NCBI GenBank assembly: GCA_022791945.1
Contig: JAAVZY010000042.1
Span: 1 to 59,281 of the forward strand
DNA from: Oscillospiraceae bacterium
Lineage (GTDB): Bacteria; Bacillota; Clostridia; Oscillospirales; Ruminococcaceae
Direction: 5' to 3'
DNA: 59,281 nucleotides
This document shows positions 59,258-59,281 of the stretch, piece after piece (the stretch's first letter is position 1; the number at the start of each line of letters is the position of its first letter). Below the pieces are notes generated by a model, which saw only the letters and a list, made by a program, of their open reading frames with translations, had not been told where the DNA came from and did no database searches. The position numbers were made by a program, and so were the translations under genes.

Positions 59258-59281
59258 TGTATGCGGAGGAAAATCCCTGAA

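Noticed and set aside
1-59281. Recurrent palindromic repeats as a CRISPR array
   Set aside because: Copies are kilobases apart, hundreds of bp long and separated by housekeeping genes; no short direct repeats with unique spacers and no cas genes.

Overview
High-GC Firmicute-type (Clostridia/Oscillospiraceae-like) chromosomal window. The taxonomy is inferred from protein families and sporulation genes, not searched. The window carries about 40 ordinary CDSs: glycan hydrolases (GH29, GH2, GH38, DUF4091, DUF4015-like), an LplABC-type sugar ABC transporter, pgm, ddh, pepT, metA, typA, dpaAB, ftsEX-M23-S41, a MacAB-like exporter, azlCD, a MATE pump, uvrC and birA. No rRNA, tRNA or CRISPR array was recognised. 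The outstanding feature is a dense family of intergenic repeats: about 18 loci, together roughly a tenth of the window. They are mosaics of at least nine distinct perfect or near-perfect palindromes around a conserved core (GATCGCCCGCCTACCCATTTTTTCGTAAAG ... TTTTTTCTTTACGAAAAAAGCG ... AAGTCTGTACAGACTT). Stems show compensatory changes between copies, and some hairpin loops are inverted relative to their flanks. One copy is interrupted by a 99-bp MITE with a TA duplication, and sibling copies preserve the empty site. Other observations: two LexA/SOS-type promoters (one on a radical-SAM DNA repair pair, one on an unannotated 57-aa membrane peptide), a 28-aa SpoVM gene missing from the ORF track, a CotJC C-terminal remnant, an S41 peptidase with Ser->Cys at the nucleophile, and a two-gene papain/C39-like cassette bracketed by direct copies of the repeat.
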